DNA of 64,000 nucleotides from Chrysomallon squamiferum (taxonomy: Eukaryota > Mollusca > Gastropoda > Neomphalida > Peltospiridae). Where the stretch lies: assembly GCA_012295275.1 (NCBI GenBank), contig CM022670.1, forward strand, positions 30,090,938-30,154,937, in the 5' to 3' direction. The notes below the pieces were generated by a model that saw only the letters and a list, made by a program, of their open reading frames with translations, ran no database searches and was not told the DNA's origin. The translations under genes were made by a program, and so were the position numbers. How positions within the stretch are numbered: the stretch's first letter is position 1; every line of letters begins with the position of its first letter. This document shows, piece by piece, positions 1 through 47,100 of the stretch.

Positions 1-2744
1 GCAAGGAAAAGTGATCAATTAGTTACGGTTTGGTCATCGATTTTAACGTTTTGTTTACGAAGAGTGTTTTTAAAGCAAAAATAGTAAAAATGTGGTTAGT
101 TTAAAAGGCTTTGAATTATTATGTCATTAAGTCGATTTTCAAACGTAACAAAGAGTTGAAAACAGTTATTTAGAAAATAATTTTAGTTGATATGTCTTTG
201 GGTTTGTTTTTAAATAAAACAGAGAAAGTTATTTTGAAAGTTATTCTAAAAAAGTATTTTAGTTCAAATGCTTTCAGGAATATCTTAAAACAATAATTAA
301 GAAAAAAAGAAGAATTTTATAAAAGGATTTGGATTATGTTGATTTGATAGTTAGTCATAACAAGAACAAAGGAAAAAACATTTGGTTATTTTAAAAAGCA
401 TTTAGCTGTTACATCATGAAATCGATTTCTGCAACATTAGAAAATGAAAAAAACATTAATAAATAAAAGCTGGTTGCTGAAATACAGCAATCTTTTCCAA
501 AGTAAAATTTAACGAAGGAAATATTGCAGATTATCATCAATCTTAAATCGTTAAATATGTTTTAATAATTAACATAATTATATGATTTTAAAACTTAAAT
601 TATTGTAATGATAAATCTTTCTAATATATGTCCTTAACATATACAAATATACAAAAATCAGTAGCTGAATTTTTGGTTTTTTTTTATATATATTCTTTTT
701 ATTCTTCATCTTGTTTTTTTTTACCTAAAAAATAATAGTTTCCTAAAACCTTAAAATTTACTTTTCTTTTACTTCGTAAATGTATTATTCATTTTCTCTG
801 TTAGATCTTTACGAAAACATCTCGATGATCGATTGACATTTTCACAATAAATCAGAAATATTTAATTTTTATTTTTTTAAACCTTGTCTGGTTTGTTTGT
901 TTTTCTACTTTTGCACTGATTAATGTTATATTTACCGCCTCCAAACCCTCAGTGTGCATAGCAATCAATGCAATCTGGGTTTTTTGTTGTATCAGGAAAT
1001 GGAGAAAGAATGTTTGTTCGATGGCACGTCTGTTTGATCAGCGGTTATTACATGTCAAATAAGTTTCATCACGATAGCTGCGTTTTTTTGTGTTTTTTAT
1101 CTATCGTTTCGTACTGAAAGAATCTTTCATACATGTTTGTGTTAAGAACAGGACATGAAGATATTTCTATAATATATACAGCAAATTCTTTACAGCTAAA
1201 AATAATCAGTTTTTTTTATCTATTTTTGTGTTAGATTTTGCAAGTTAGATTTGAGTTTGTTTTAATGCTTTCAGAGTTTTTTCTTAATACAGGATTTGTA
1301 ATATACATTAGTTATCTGAGCTAATTATTTTTTGTGTACTCTTTCTATCCTTTTTCTATCACTCATACACCCCAGACACTTGTATAAGTATAGTACTGTC
1401 GTTAAATTCCACCTCTGTTACATCCGATTTATAAAAAAAGGCCGAAAAATCCAAATAAATAAATAAATAAATAAATAAATCATTCATTCATTCGTTAATT
1501 TACATAAAATCTTTTTATTATTTGAAAATTTAAAACAAAATGTACATTAATTAATTTTGAATTAATACATCTATGACAAAAATAATCAGTTCTTTTACAC
1601 TTATCGCCATGAGATCGATGACACTTGTTTTTTTACAATAAAGGTATTTTATACGACTGTAAACGATTAGTCATTAATGTGTGTTATACCTTTGTCATTT
1701 CTCAGACATAACGTATGATCCTATTAATTTGCTTGCCTCTAAAAAGAAACATGACAAACACGGTGGCAGTAGAAACGTTTGGTGTAAGGCAACTATTGCA
1801 GTCACTCTCGCTGTTTCAAAACAGTCTTGTTATTTTCATGCTTTCTTTTAACTATAGATCATTCAATGTCGATGACTTTAGTGAAGGATATATATTATTC
1901 ATTCTTCGTAATACTAGAATTAATAAATCGTAAATGGGGTTTCAAGTGATTTTCTTTAGGGGTTCGTAATATCCACATATTATGGTGTTATGCTAATAAC
2001 GAAAGAATCTGTCAAGAGATATTTCTGTAGTCTAAGACAATTATCTTGGGACTAAAGACCAAATCTCGTGTGCTGTAAATAAGGTGTGAAAGTCATGACG
2101 ATTTCACTTATAAAGGAGAAGTAATATAACAATAGCAATCTCATACAGTATATGGTCTAAGGCGCGTAAATTGTTGTACGTATTGTGATAGGTTTCGGGT
2201 TGTTCGTCATAAACTGTCAGATAGGTAATTCACCTGTGTTTTCGATAACAGTGTGTGATACTTGCTACTTCTTTTCTCATTAAATTTATTTATTAGCTGT
2301 TTATCTACCTAACATCTATATATCTGTTTAATTTTCTCTTTCTTTTTAATTATGTTTCTGTTTCTGTGTGTATTTCCCTCTTTCTTTCTTCTTAGATTTA
2401 ATCTTTGAAAATTATTTTTAATTTTTTTTTTTAACCTGGTTTTTAAATTTTGTATCATTATCATCAAACTTCGTCTTATGTCCCTTTTTCTTTCTTCTTG
2501 AATATATACTTTCAATGCTGATTTTCTGTGGGGGCTAATTGCGGATGCCTGTCAACAATTAAAGTCAAATATACAGGAAAGTGTTCAGAAAGCAGATTGT
2601 TTGAAAATAAAGCCTTGCCGAGGGATTATTTGGCATTTTAAAGCTGTGCTTTTTAATGCTGGCTTTATTTGTTGATTAAAAAACAAAACACATATCCACA
2701 CTACAAAAGACACTTCAGAAATATCCTTCTGAGGTAAAAGTTAA

Positions 2745-3078
2745 TAATAATAATAATAATGATGATGATGATGATAATAATAATAAACACTAACAACGTA
2801 ACAGCAACAACAACAGCAATAATATTAATAATAATAATACTTATAACAATGAAGATGATAATGATGATGATGATGACGATGATAATAATAATAAACACTA
2901 ACAACGTAACAGCAACAACAACAACAACAACAGCAATAATATTAATGATAATAATAATTATAACACTGAAGATAATAATGATAATGACGATGATGACAAT
3001 GATGATGTTTCGATTGATAATGATCGTGATTATGGTGATGATAAATATATTGATGATGATGATGAAATAAAGCTGAAG
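2745..3078. repeat. compound trinucleotide repeat (AAT/ATG/AAC)
   Basis: Interleaved AAT, ATG and ACA triplets. The core is duplicated: two copies of a block with ATG triplets, then AAT, then a segment containing AACGTAACAGC lie about 115 bp apart. Because the period is 3 it yields long low-complexity open frames (poly-Met/Ile/Thr on +, poly-Ile/Val on -) that are not genes. Confidence 0.85.
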
Positions 3079-4288
3079 TACAAAATTATGAAAATAAAGC
3101 AAAAGTTTTACAAGAACTTTACAACACTCACGCACGCACACGCACACACACATACACTTATAAACGCAAACTGATATCACTACACAAATAATATTGCACG
3201 AAAGGTTAAAGAAAACTAAGAATGAATCTAGAGGATGAAATATTCATACAGACCCATACAGAGGGAAAATAGTTTTCATATTAAATATTTAGTATGGGGA
3301 AGATGGTAAACATCCATCTCTCTCAAAGCATGGTACTGTGTAGAATATTTTTAAAATCTGAGCGTCAACTAAACTTTTCTCTTTTCTTTTATTCAAATGG
3401 GATATGCATTTCAGTAGGGACCAGTTGAACGAATGTAAAATATAAATCTGTTTTTTATACTTTCAAAATAATTTTGAAGGAAACATAGTTTGATAGATTT
3501 ATCATTTCTTGAACATTCTGTTTATTATACAGCTTTTAAAATTTTGAAATATATTTTAACGATGGTGTGTGTCTAAGCTGTGGTGTATTTTATTCATGTA
3601 TTTCTTTGATCATGTACATGTATAATAGAATTTTAAAAATACATATTTTTAATTTGTTTGCATTATATTTGCTTAAAATACATTTTCTTTTGTTAAATGT
3701 ATCAACTATATACCCAGTAGTCTTACATATATATATTAATAAGAAATAAAATAAATAATTAAATTCTAAACTAAAACAAAAACTAAAACTAAAACTTAAT
3801 AAATAGTTTCGTCAGATACAGATAACAAACACGCCATATGTTTACTCAAATCTATAGTTCCTTTCTATGTCAACTTACGCTACAGCTTATATGACAAATC
3901 ATCTACGAATCAACATCTGCAATTAAATTCAGATTTTTTCCCCTTTTTCCTTTTTTTTTTTTTTACCTTTTTTCTTTACAACTCTGCTATTGATTTGTTT
4001 GACTGCCTGCAGTGAATCGCTGCATGGGATAGGACATAAAAGTCGCCATTATTATGTTTCTTGACTGAAAAGAACTACGCCAGTGTCACATTTGTCAAAG
4101 CTTTATGATTCTAACTGCTGCCGTGCACATGGAGCGGAAGAACGCCTGACAGCATTTGATGTCTTCTATCCGATTACGACAGCGAAACAGAAATGATAAA
4201 TTTTTTGTAGGACAAAAGCATTAAATATGTCGCCTTTAGCTGAACATTCGGTTCTTCTTTGTGTTGTATTCTAATACATACACTGGTG

Positions 4289-4322
4289 ATAATCTGGAGA
4301 CTGCCAGTTTTGGGAACATACC
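4289..4322. repeat. 34-bp copy of a mobile-element end
   Basis: These 34 bases are identical to 35413-35446, the right boundary of the FLYWCH/Mutator-like remnant. The identity stops on both sides, so this is either a solo end or a fragment left by another insertion of the same family. Confidence 0.6.
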
Positions 4323-4349
4323 TATATCTATACTCTCTTCTACATACAT

Positions 4350-4770
4350 CTGAGTTAATATGTTTAAATAATCTTGTAATCAGCTGAACATTATATTCTT
4401 ACTTAAGATATAACTTAATATATATATATGATGATGTATGTCTAAACTATTTTGTTATTATCTAAACATTCGTTACTTAGTTGTGATATATCATAACTGT
4501 TTTGACATATGTTTGAAATCTTTTGTTATAAGCCAAACATTTGGTTGTTAGTTGTAATATATCCTAATAAAGTTTTCATGATATATGTCTAAATAATCTT
4601 GTAATTAGCTTCATTAGGTTCATCATCATTATATCTCTTGATACCTTTTCGGTGATATATATGTCTAAATCCTCAAGCTTTTGGCGGAGCAATTGCTCGT
4701 TCGCTGTAATATATATATAATATATTTATAATAATATATCTCCAATCTCTCTTTCTTTTCTTGCATATTT
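4350..4770. repeat. degenerate tandem repeat, period about 73 bp
   Basis: Units begin with a variant of ATATATGTCTAAAT and are followed by a TCTTGT(A/T)AT-like segment and often AACATT(C/T). Starts lie near 4358, 4434, 4508, 4582 and 4656. Divergence between units is high, so this is an old array. No coding potential. Confidence 0.6.
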
Positions 4771-5901
4771 AGTTCGTTGGCCTCGCATATTATAACCTCT
4801 AAATCTTGTAATATATTAATGACAATATTATGATGTCTAACAATGTTGTTATTTCTTGAATATCCAGTTCATTGTTCTGAAATATATTTAAAAAGTCTGG
4901 TAATCTAAACCCTGATTTATTCAGATAAATTAATTTATGATTAAAAACACTCTTCATATTTGTCGGCAGTTAAGATATTGACATCAATTTTGTCTGTTAA
5001 TCTACACTTCTTTCTTCAAATGTATTATCATTTGCCTCATTAAGTTCATTATCAAAATATTTTACAGCTATGATAAGTGTTTCAATATTAAAAACGAACA
5101 GAATGATAATTTACGACTTAGTTTTAATAATAATAAAAAAATACTAACATAAAATCGATCCTTTTTACACAGCATCTTTAAATAAGAATCTTACTGACAG
5201 TTTAAGATGTTATGTCTTCATAATCTTGGCTGTTATTTCCCTTTGTATGAACGATTACACCAGAAATAAACGTGATGATTCATGTACGGTGGTTTCATCA
5301 GAATATGAAAGAACATAATTAAATGTTTTTTTCTCTTAGTAACAGGAAATGAAAGTAAATAATGTCAGCGTTTTTGTCTTCTTAATACTGAATTTCGTAG
5401 TAGTTATGCCTCTTACAATGAAATTTTTCTTATGGTTACTGAACTGAATAATAATAATAAAAAATATTTTTACTGACAAATTTGTACTGAATCTATAAAC
5501 AAAAAGAAGACAGAAGATTACAAAAGGTAATTTAATTTAAATTGAATACATTTAATGAATGTTGATGTATTTATGAGCATTTAAAAAACAACAACAGAGT
5601 AACAACAATAACAACAACAACGACAATAATAATAATAAAAGAAAATCAAAACAGAAAAATAAAGAAAAAAAGAACAAAGAATAAAACAAAGATAACGAAG
5701 TAGAAGATGACCATTGTAGTGATCATTATCATAATAATGATTGTTTTGGTGGTGGTTGTAGTTATTGGTGTTTATAAATAGCATGAAATTATTTTATCTT
5801 CAGTAGTTACACCTTTAAAGAGAGAGAGAAACAGAGCGGCAAAGAAAGAAAGGACACACAGACAGAGAGTGTGTAAATATGTGCGCATATCTGCGTGTGT
5901 C

Positions 5902-5908
<7 letters not shown>

Positions 5909-5960
<52 letters not shown>
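5909..5960. repeat. (GT)26 microsatellite
   Basis: Uninterrupted GT dinucleotides just upstream of the first visible SCYL2 exon. Confidence 0.95.
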
Positions 5961-5964
<4 letters not shown>

Positions 5965-6033
5965 GTGTGAGCGTTAGTTTTACGGTTATGAAAAGATAAA
6001 AAGATCATGTAATCTTCTCTTATATTTTTTCAG

Positions 6034-38428
<32,395 letters not shown>

Positions 38429-38878
38429 TGACACTGTCTGGGTTGATTTGAAATAAATGATGTAGTGCTGTTGTGCTCAGTATTTCAACATTCCTCTTTG
38501 AAAATTATACTACTGCCAACATAGGTTTGATGTGATGTTGTGATACTTATATTCAGCCCTCTCTTCGCACCTATTGCTCAAACATATTCTACACACACAC
38601 AAACACACACACACATATATATATAGTTTGTATTTATTATGATTGTATATGAAAAATATCTGGTTTATAATTATTTTTGGTTGTGTTATTTATAAACTGT
38701 TTTATTTGTAATTTTGAAAAACAAATTTTATATCTGCTTTAAGAGCAAGGATTAATTTTGTTAGTTCTTGCTTTTCAGTCATTATCATGTGAGATTGCAT
38801 TCTAGGAGTTAACTAAAAATCTTAATGGCTTATAGAATATATGATATTCAGTATCAGTATATATATATATACATTTAT

Positions 38879-38917
<39 letters not shown>

Positions 38918-41900
38918 CACATCATTTTATATTTCACTTTTTTCATAAATTCATTTCTTTATTTTAGTATGTATTTTTGTTTTCTTTATTTTCCAATTTT
39001 TTTATTTTAAAAGATTTAATACACAGTATTTGCATACAAACTCTATTATCGTTAGTTTAATTTACAAGATGATAACTGTTGCTTAAAACCTGTTATACTA
39101 TATATTTCTTACTGGACAGTAAAAGTATTTTTTTTATTATACGAAACAATACCATGAAATTCACACAGTAAATAATTTTTTAATTAAATCAAGTAAGTCA
39201 GAATTTATGCCATGTTTGAACTTTATTTAAGTCTTGGTTCATATTATTTATTTATTTATTTATTTATTTACTTACTAATTACTTTTTTAGAGCATTAATA
39301 AACGAATTAGATATGTTATTCTTCCAAATCATATCTGTTGATTCCATCTTGCCAATATTTTTTATTTCAGCAAACTCCAAATAATGTTTATATATTATAC
39401 TGTTTTTCTTGAAGGTTGTGATAATTATATTTTGTCTAAATTTATATAGTGAAATGAAACTATTTTTTATTACGTTATTCAATTAAAAGTAGCAAAAATT
39501 TGTTGTGTTATACTGAACGGAAGAAAAAAAAATTTAAATTTGATATTAATAAATAAAATATTCACTGAACTATATGGATAATCAGCATAAACATTTTGTT
39601 TATTAGTAGCAACCAATCTTTACTAGTAATCAGGTATATAATAAAATTAGATTAATAAACTAAACAGAAACTGACAACCAATCTTTGCTAATAATGGAAT
39701 ATAACAATAAAATAAAATTCTGGTCAGGATATTTTCACTTTTATTATGACTCATTTTATTCACTGAAATATAATAATAAATTAAAAATGGAAAAAGCCTT
39801 TATCTAGTAGTAAACACTGATAACATAAAATGTTAAGCAGTACAATAGAAATATATAAAATGTATTTAGAATGTACGTAACAAAGATCTACACTTTAACT
39901 ATTTAAATAACTGCTATTAAGAAACGCTGTGAAATAATAGACAGCTTTGGATAACTGTTGTTTCAGGAGGGTTGAAGGGCATAAGTATATAACAAGAAAA
40001 AAAATAAAGGATGAAATAATTTTAGATTAGTTAAAATATGTACCACATTGTGGTTGCAGGGAGCTGGAAATTGTAATAAATAAAAATGTCATTATAATCT
40101 TAATATGTGACGTTGATAGTTCAAACAGGTTATCTGAATTATTTTATTTTGTATATGCCCCACATGATTTCTTTCTTTTTCTTTCTTCCAAATTTTTTTT
40201 TTTTTTTGATTCTTTAATTCTTTCTTTGTATATCAGTACAGTAACAAGCTCCCTATATTTTAATCTTTACATTAGCAGAATCTATAAAGTTACTATTTAT
40301 ATTACTTCTCAAGGCTAGATTCAATTGCTTATTGAAAATATCCTTTTAGTAATCTGTACAGAAAATATAATGTTGGTCATTTATATATTTATACCAAGAC
40401 AGGAAGATGTTAACCACTGCAATAATAAATTAAATATTTGTACATAATAAACAAAATATCATTTTGTTGATATGTTAATGGTTTTTTTACATGTTATTTA
40501 TGTACCACTGTTATTTGTATGATGTGTAAATAAATATTAAAAGATACCCAAATATTTTTGATGTATCCAGTAGATCACCAATTGCAGTAAACTGAAAATA
40601 TGTTACCCACGATCATAATGGTGTGTTTGTGAATATAGTCTATTTTCTATGATCTTCACAAGTTAATGTTTTCTAGAGACTGGAGATTATTTTTGTTGTT
40701 ATATTACCAAGCCCTAGACCTCTATTGTCAGTAAATTATATTAAACCTATGATGACTTGTGTGTTGTGATATTAGTCTTTTAATAAACTATTTGTACCAG
40801 CCAGGAAAAAACATGAATCAAAGGGAAGAACGAGGTCAGATGGCACACTCCTCTATCTATCTATTAATATCCAGCTATCGATATCTATCTACCTTTCTGT
40901 CTATCTACATATTTGTCTATTTTATCTATGTTTCTTTCTATCTAACTATCCAGTCTGTTTTTCTACGTATCTCTCTGTCTACGTATTTAATGTCTTTTTG
41001 TAGCTGTTTTTCTATTTATTTAATTAGTTTTTTGCTGTTGTCGTTTTTTTTGTTTTGTATGTGTGGTTTTTTTGGGGGGGTTGTAACCTATGAAAAAGTT
41101 CTGCCCAACCTTTGTAACATATGTGAATTTTCTTTATAACCAAACACATTTCGTATTGGAATTCCTGTTCTTCACCTTTGGATAATAACAGTTTAATAAA
41201 GGTTAAATTTTGAATTGTAAATGATACTATAAACACTGTTATATTAACAGGTTGAAATATATAATTTAATAGTGATAAATTCCGGAACAGAAAATATACT
41301 GCTTCTGCTCATTTGATTTTCTAATAACTATACATTTGTCTATGCACTGCTTAGAATGAAAGATAATGTTCATATCAGCTTATAAACAGTCTACTTTGTA
41401 AAGACTAAGAAATTAAGAAACACACCTGATCATACAAGGTTAATACACATTTCACAATAGACCAAATTTTAGTAAATAAACACCAAACAAAATTTTTCTT
41501 ATTTCATATTACAGTTTTATTTGGCAAATGAAATGACTGAAATGTATCTTGACAAGAGATAATTCATTTCTTATTACCAACAAAAGAACACATTTAATGA
41601 GTGCTGTATTAGTGATCACAAAACATTCATCACAAAATAATTATCATTTCATGGGTCAGATACCCACTTTAATCTGCTTGGAGATAATGAGAAAAGATAG
41701 TAATTAAGAATTTAAAATTTTTAAAATAAGAAAATTAGGTTTTGTTCTGATTACCAGTTTACAGAATACATATTTATATCATTTATATAAACAATAATTA
41801 TAATAATAATAATAAATAAATAAGTAAATAAATGAAATGTTTGTACTAAAATGTTTGCAATTAATGGTTTTAGCAACTGTCAGATATTAGATTTTTATTT

Positions 41901-43316
41901 TTAAACTAGCCAAATTAAGGCATGCTGCAAGGTTTTGGAAATGTTTATTACAATTTAATTAACAAAATGTGAAACAGAAGTGCATAATAATAAATAGGAA
42001 CTAAATATTAAAGTTAACAAGTTTCTGAAATTATGAACTGAAATGTGTAAACAATTTAGCAATGAAAAATAAATAGTTTATGTTTTAAATTTTATTACAA
42101 AAACAAATTAATTACTCCAGCTGTCTTTGACTTCAGTAAGTTTATTTTAAATATTTTGATACTGAAGGAGAATAAATAATGATAGCAGTATCTACAAAGT
42201 ACAATTAATTTATGACCATTTTATGATTTGAGAAACAGACAGGTGAGAAGAATAAAGGTAAAGAGTAAAATGTCAGTTATTTTTCTGACATCTCTTGCCT
42301 GCATCCACCCATAACATGGAGTGTGTTCACTTACATATAAAATGTTTATTTTGTAGAATATTTGAAAAAATATATAATAATAAAAGTTTTTAAATATTAT
42401 TATCCTGCTTTGTTGTGGACTGGTTTGGCAAACAAATTGGCATATTTTGGTTTCCTTTTTCTTCAATACACAAAACTCCAATATTAGTTTTCATTTCACA
42501 ACCATTGTTCATATCACCACATTCAGATCAAGTCAGCTTTTTAAAAATATTCATAATTACTCGGCATGTTAACCATGTCAGTAAAATTCAGCCTCAGAAA
42601 ATATCTGAAGGCTTACATTTTAATCTTGAAAACAGTGACCATCTCTTTGATGCCTCATGAAATTCTTAATATATACACACACAAACATTACATACGATGC
42701 TATTGACAAAGCTCTTTATAAAATGAAGATGCTTTATTTTAGACACACTATTATACAGAATTGTCTGAGAAATGCAACAGTTATGCACCATTTTCTGTCA
42801 ACTTGAATATTGTTCACAAACATTTTAGTGTCATTATGAAGACAGATGAGTTGGCCGAAACAAATATACACAAATATTTCTTTTATCTTACAAAAAACAT
42901 TCTGATGATGAATTTTCAACATTTATTTGTTTCAAGAATTGTAATATAGATATATATATTTTTTATTTATATTTATATATATATATAAAATTATGTATCA
43001 ATAAAAGGCATCAAGAACATTTTTAATATCACAACTGAAACTATTTTAATGAGACATCTTTCTTTTCATAATTTACAAAAAAAAGTTCATTGAAAGTAAT
43101 TTTTGTTAAATATTATTATTTGGTAGCACATATCCATTTTGCACCATAAATCACAGTTTCTTGTTGTAGAGTCGAAATGCCGTCATCTGCAATAGTATGG
43201 CAAAATGTTGAGATATCCACACAATGTTACAATGTCAAGAAAATGGACATCAACATAATAAATCAAAACAAACATTTTACAGAACACCAGGCAGGTGGAC
43301 ATCACTGATGTAACTG
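38429..43316. other. tail-to-tail 3'UTR / intergenic region
   Basis: Lies between the presumed stop of the + strand SCYL2 gene and the stop of the - strand Shroom gene. Very AT-rich with many AATAAA and TTTATT words. Candidate poly(A) sites include AATAAA near 40530 for the + gene and TTTATT near 42962 for the - gene. A (CA)n run lies at 38880-38904. No gene recognised. Confidence 0.6.
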
Positions 43317-43574
43317 CTATTTGTCAGGAATACTTTTTCTAAGTTCCTGAATCTGCTCATCACCCAAAGTCAGCTTATCCTCCAGTTCCTGGAAGTCTAT
43401 GGTCAGTTTGGATTTCATCTTGATGTAGTAACAGTAGTCTTCAAACTGTTCAGGAAGTAGCCTCTCTTTGAGGAAGGCAGAAACCTGATCACTTCGGTCA
43501 TCAATGTCTTCCTTCAGTCGCTTAGCATCCTCCTGTTTTGAGTTCAGTCTCTCCTTCTTGTCAACTGTCATTTT
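43317..43574 (-). CDS. SHROOM: Shroom last exon (end of ASD2)
   Basis: 85 codons and a TAG, starting KMTVDKKERLNSKQ. Contains FLKERLLPEQFEDYCYYIKM, then KLTIDFQELEDKLTLGDEQI, the hallmark end of ASD2. Acceptor CTGTTTTCAG, phase 0. Confidence 0.96.
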   Translation of the reverse strand, partial: KMTVDKKERLNSKQEDAKRLKEDIDDRSDQVSAFLKERLLPEQFEDYCYYIKMKSKLTIDFQELEDKLTLGDEQIQELRKSIPDK

Positions 43575-44067
43575 CTGAAAACAGGTCAAACAAAAATAAA
43601 CACAAATATTTAGAGATCATTGTGTATAGAATTTAGTTTTTTCATTTCATATAAATAAAGTACTGTTTTATTAAACTATTATATATATAGAAATAATAGA
43701 TATATATTAAATTGATGATTACATGCCTCCAGCAATTGTATAGTAACTTTTGTTTAATTTTAAATATACATAAATGGATGCATGCTGTATAGAAAACAGC
43801 AATAACATTTTTTCTCTTGTGTAAACATGTGCAATTCTTACCCTAATCTTGGGATCGACATTCTCAGGCAGACTCTGTATTGCATTCTCTGCCCGAGCAA
43901 GTTGTCCTGCAAGGTTCAGAAGAAGACGGACAATTTTCTCCAGGTCATCAATGAATGAAAAGAATTTCTGCTTTTCATGGTCAGTTCGGCATCGTTCTTC
44001 AACCATTTGTTTTACCTGAATAAAAAAACAAATAAATTAATTAAGTAAACAAATAAATTAAATAAAC

Positions 44068-44122
<55 letters not shown>

Positions 44123-47100
44123 AACAATCAATCAAATAAACAATAAAAAAAAAAAAAATCAAATAAATAAGCTAATAAAATAAACAAACAAAGAAGTTTA
44201 AAAACTAATGAACAATAATAAATAATTATAGCATTTGTAAAATACATGGCAGACATTATTATAAATGTTCAAATCTTTATTTTCTCCATTTATTTTATTT
44301 GATTTATTTATTTATTTATTTATTTTTTATATATAATTAATTATTGCTTTACATTTTGAAATAATATTTTTTTTTGGCCATTATAATTTGGTTGTTTTAT
44401 GTGTTTTTAATGTCCTGGAAAAAAATTCTTTTAAGAATGAGTCATGAGCAACTTACAGTTTCTGCTGTTTTGAAGTTTTAAAAGAAGCCACTGAATAACT
44501 GATGTGGTAAATTTTAACAACATTGTGGTTTATTTATTTGTTTATTAATAATTTAATTTTATCATTATTTTATTTATTTATTTACTAATTTTTATTTTGT
44601 GGGGTTAGACAAAATAACTAATTTGAAATTCATTATGATACTTGGCAATATAAAAATAAGTAAAAACAATTGATCAATTTCTCAGAATTCTTCTGAACAG
44701 GAGTATCAGAAGTTGCACTCAAGGGATACTGGTATTATATCTTTTTATTGTAAAAGTGAATAAAGGATTGCAGAAATACAGCAAATGAGATATATTTATA
44801 AAATATATGTTGTGAAAAAATATTTTAATTACCTCCACAATGTCATGGGAAATAATGTTTGATATCAGAATTGTGAATGGTGAAAGAAATAAAAAAAATA
44901 CTTCTTCATGCATGTGATAGAGAAATTAAATAGAAAGAGCATCAGAAAGAAAAATTACCATTTTTATGTATTACTGCCAAGTATCAAAAATATACCAAAC
45001 TAAGGTTAATTTACTTTAGTAATGTTTTGAAATAATTTTTTTTTTAATAATTATAAATGAAAATAAATAAATTTAAAAAAAGAAAACAAATAATGAAAAA
45101 ATAATAAAATTATATTATATTTCTACTTTTGCTGCAACATCTACTACTTCTGCTACCACTACTGTTTCTTTTACAACTATTACCTATTTCTGCTACAACG
45201 TATATTACTACCACTATCTTAGCTGTTGTACTCCTATTACTAGTTATTCCTGCTAATATAAAACAAATATAAACATAAAATAAGTAAATAGTTAATTGAC
45301 TATGATAAATCTGCATTTCAACTTACCCTTTTGCCTAGAGCTTCATTTTCCATGATTTCCTGTTCCAGTGCCATCTTCTCTTCTTTTAGAATGTCCAACT
45401 TTACATAGAGCTTCTCCATTAGTTCCTCCTTCAGATTTATAAACAATTATTTTAAAAATATCTATAACAATTAACTACATGCTTTTATCTTAAAAATGTT
45501 TTATTTTCAAAAGTGCATGCTGAGAGAATGAACTTGTATTAAAATACATGCATATAAAACTAGATACACAAAATAAATTACAATTTTTAATAATATAAAA
45601 ACCCCAACTGTTTTAGCATTAATATTTAAGAACAAAGAGCAGCATTGGTTATTAATTAATAATAATTAAATATAGACAACATACATACACTAAATGGTGA
45701 AAGGTTACTGGAGATTGTGAAGTATTAATATCAGTAAAGTTTTGTAAAATACCTTTTGTTTCTTGAGGGCATCGTTATCCTGAATGTCACCAATGAGCTC
45801 TTTGTTTGCCTCCTCATTCATCCTTAATTCCATCTCAACAAGGGCCTTGGGAGGAGATTTGAAATAGGTTGCAGGAAGAACATTCCTAGAAATATGTATA
45901 TAAAAGTACTTATTTACCTCAAATATATTTACTGGCCAGACTTAGGAAAATCATATTTGACTGTTGATCATATTAGAGAATTAAACTGTACATACATTTC
46001 TTTGAATGAAATCCATATAAAAGTCAGAACATGTTTAATGGAAAAACAAAACTGCTGTATGAAAAAAACCCTGAAAAACATCAGGAGAAAAATATATAGA
46101 TAAATAAACAGATAGATAAACTAAAATAAAATGAAATTAAATTAAAAATATTTTCAAAAGAAAGAAAAAGCAAAATGAATAAATAAATACATGTTCAAAA
46201 ATTTGGTTAATCATTGAAAAGCATATTATAACAATTTAGTATGCATAGTGATCTAAAAAACAAACCAAAACCCTTACAATATAGTTTATTATGAATAAAG
46301 TCAGGGGAAAACTTGCCAATAATCAACAACAAAGATTTCCAATATATAACTTAAAATGCTGTTAAAATTGTAACATTTGAATTCAACAGAAGGTATCAGC
46401 ATTAATTTATTTGGTAAACAAACAAAATAGAAAGGTAACACCAGAATGTTACACAAGAGAATAATGAATGATCTAAGAGAAATCTGAATTTTTATTACTT
46501 TTACACATTTTGCTTTGTAACTATTCCAGAGAAGTAAAATGCCACAGAAAAAGCAAGTAATTTCTCTACAGTTACTCAGTATAAATCAGTACCAAAATGG
46601 TCTCATGAGACATTTCAATACAAAATAATAAAAAGACAGAGCTGTTTCTCATTATTTCTAACTGTAATAAAAATTCAAAATTCAAATTTTAAAGACTATA
46701 GTTTTATATGTTTGCAGCTTATTGTAAAATAAAACTAAATAAAAAATTAATTAAAGTAGAGATAGATTGACTATAAAAAAAATACATTAAAAACATCCTA
46801 AATACATATGCTTTCATGATTTCCCTGTAGACTTACGTGCTATTACTTTCTGGAGAAGTTTTCTTTTCGCTAATATAATTTGATCCATTTGGTGAGCGTC
46901 TTACACCCGATGACTTGCGATCTATGTCATTTGGGAAGATGCCATCCATATACTGCATCCTTTTTGGATCCTGTCTAAGCACTTCAGACAACTTCTTATC
47001 CTTTTCCTCCAGCTCCTTGGCAAGCTCCTGAGCCTGAAGGTCACACTCGATTTCCTCCTGAGAAGGCTGCCTGCCATGACTTGAAGTGAGAGATTCTTGA

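Larger units (their letters stand above)
1..6033. other. AT-rich non-coding DNA upstream of the first visible SCYL2 exon
   Basis: Presumed intron of the + strand SCYL2-family gene, because the first visible exon at 6034 starts in mid-codon and already encodes the middle of the kinase domain. I looked for splice-bounded segments that could encode the preceding N-lobe (glycine-loop and beta3 region) and found none. The stretch holds homopolymer runs, an AAATA array near 1456-1482, a compound trinucleotide repeat, a degenerate ~73-bp minisatellite and a GT array, listed separately. Confidence 0.6.

Noticed and set aside
2701-3180. 159-codon Ile/Val-rich open frame on the - strand
   Set aside because: Product of ATG/AAT/AAC triplet repeats; no membrane-protein pattern beyond the repeat.
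42221-42660. Frames of 81-86 codons beyond the Shroom stop
   Set aside because: Lie in the presumed 3'UTR/intergenic region, with no motif.
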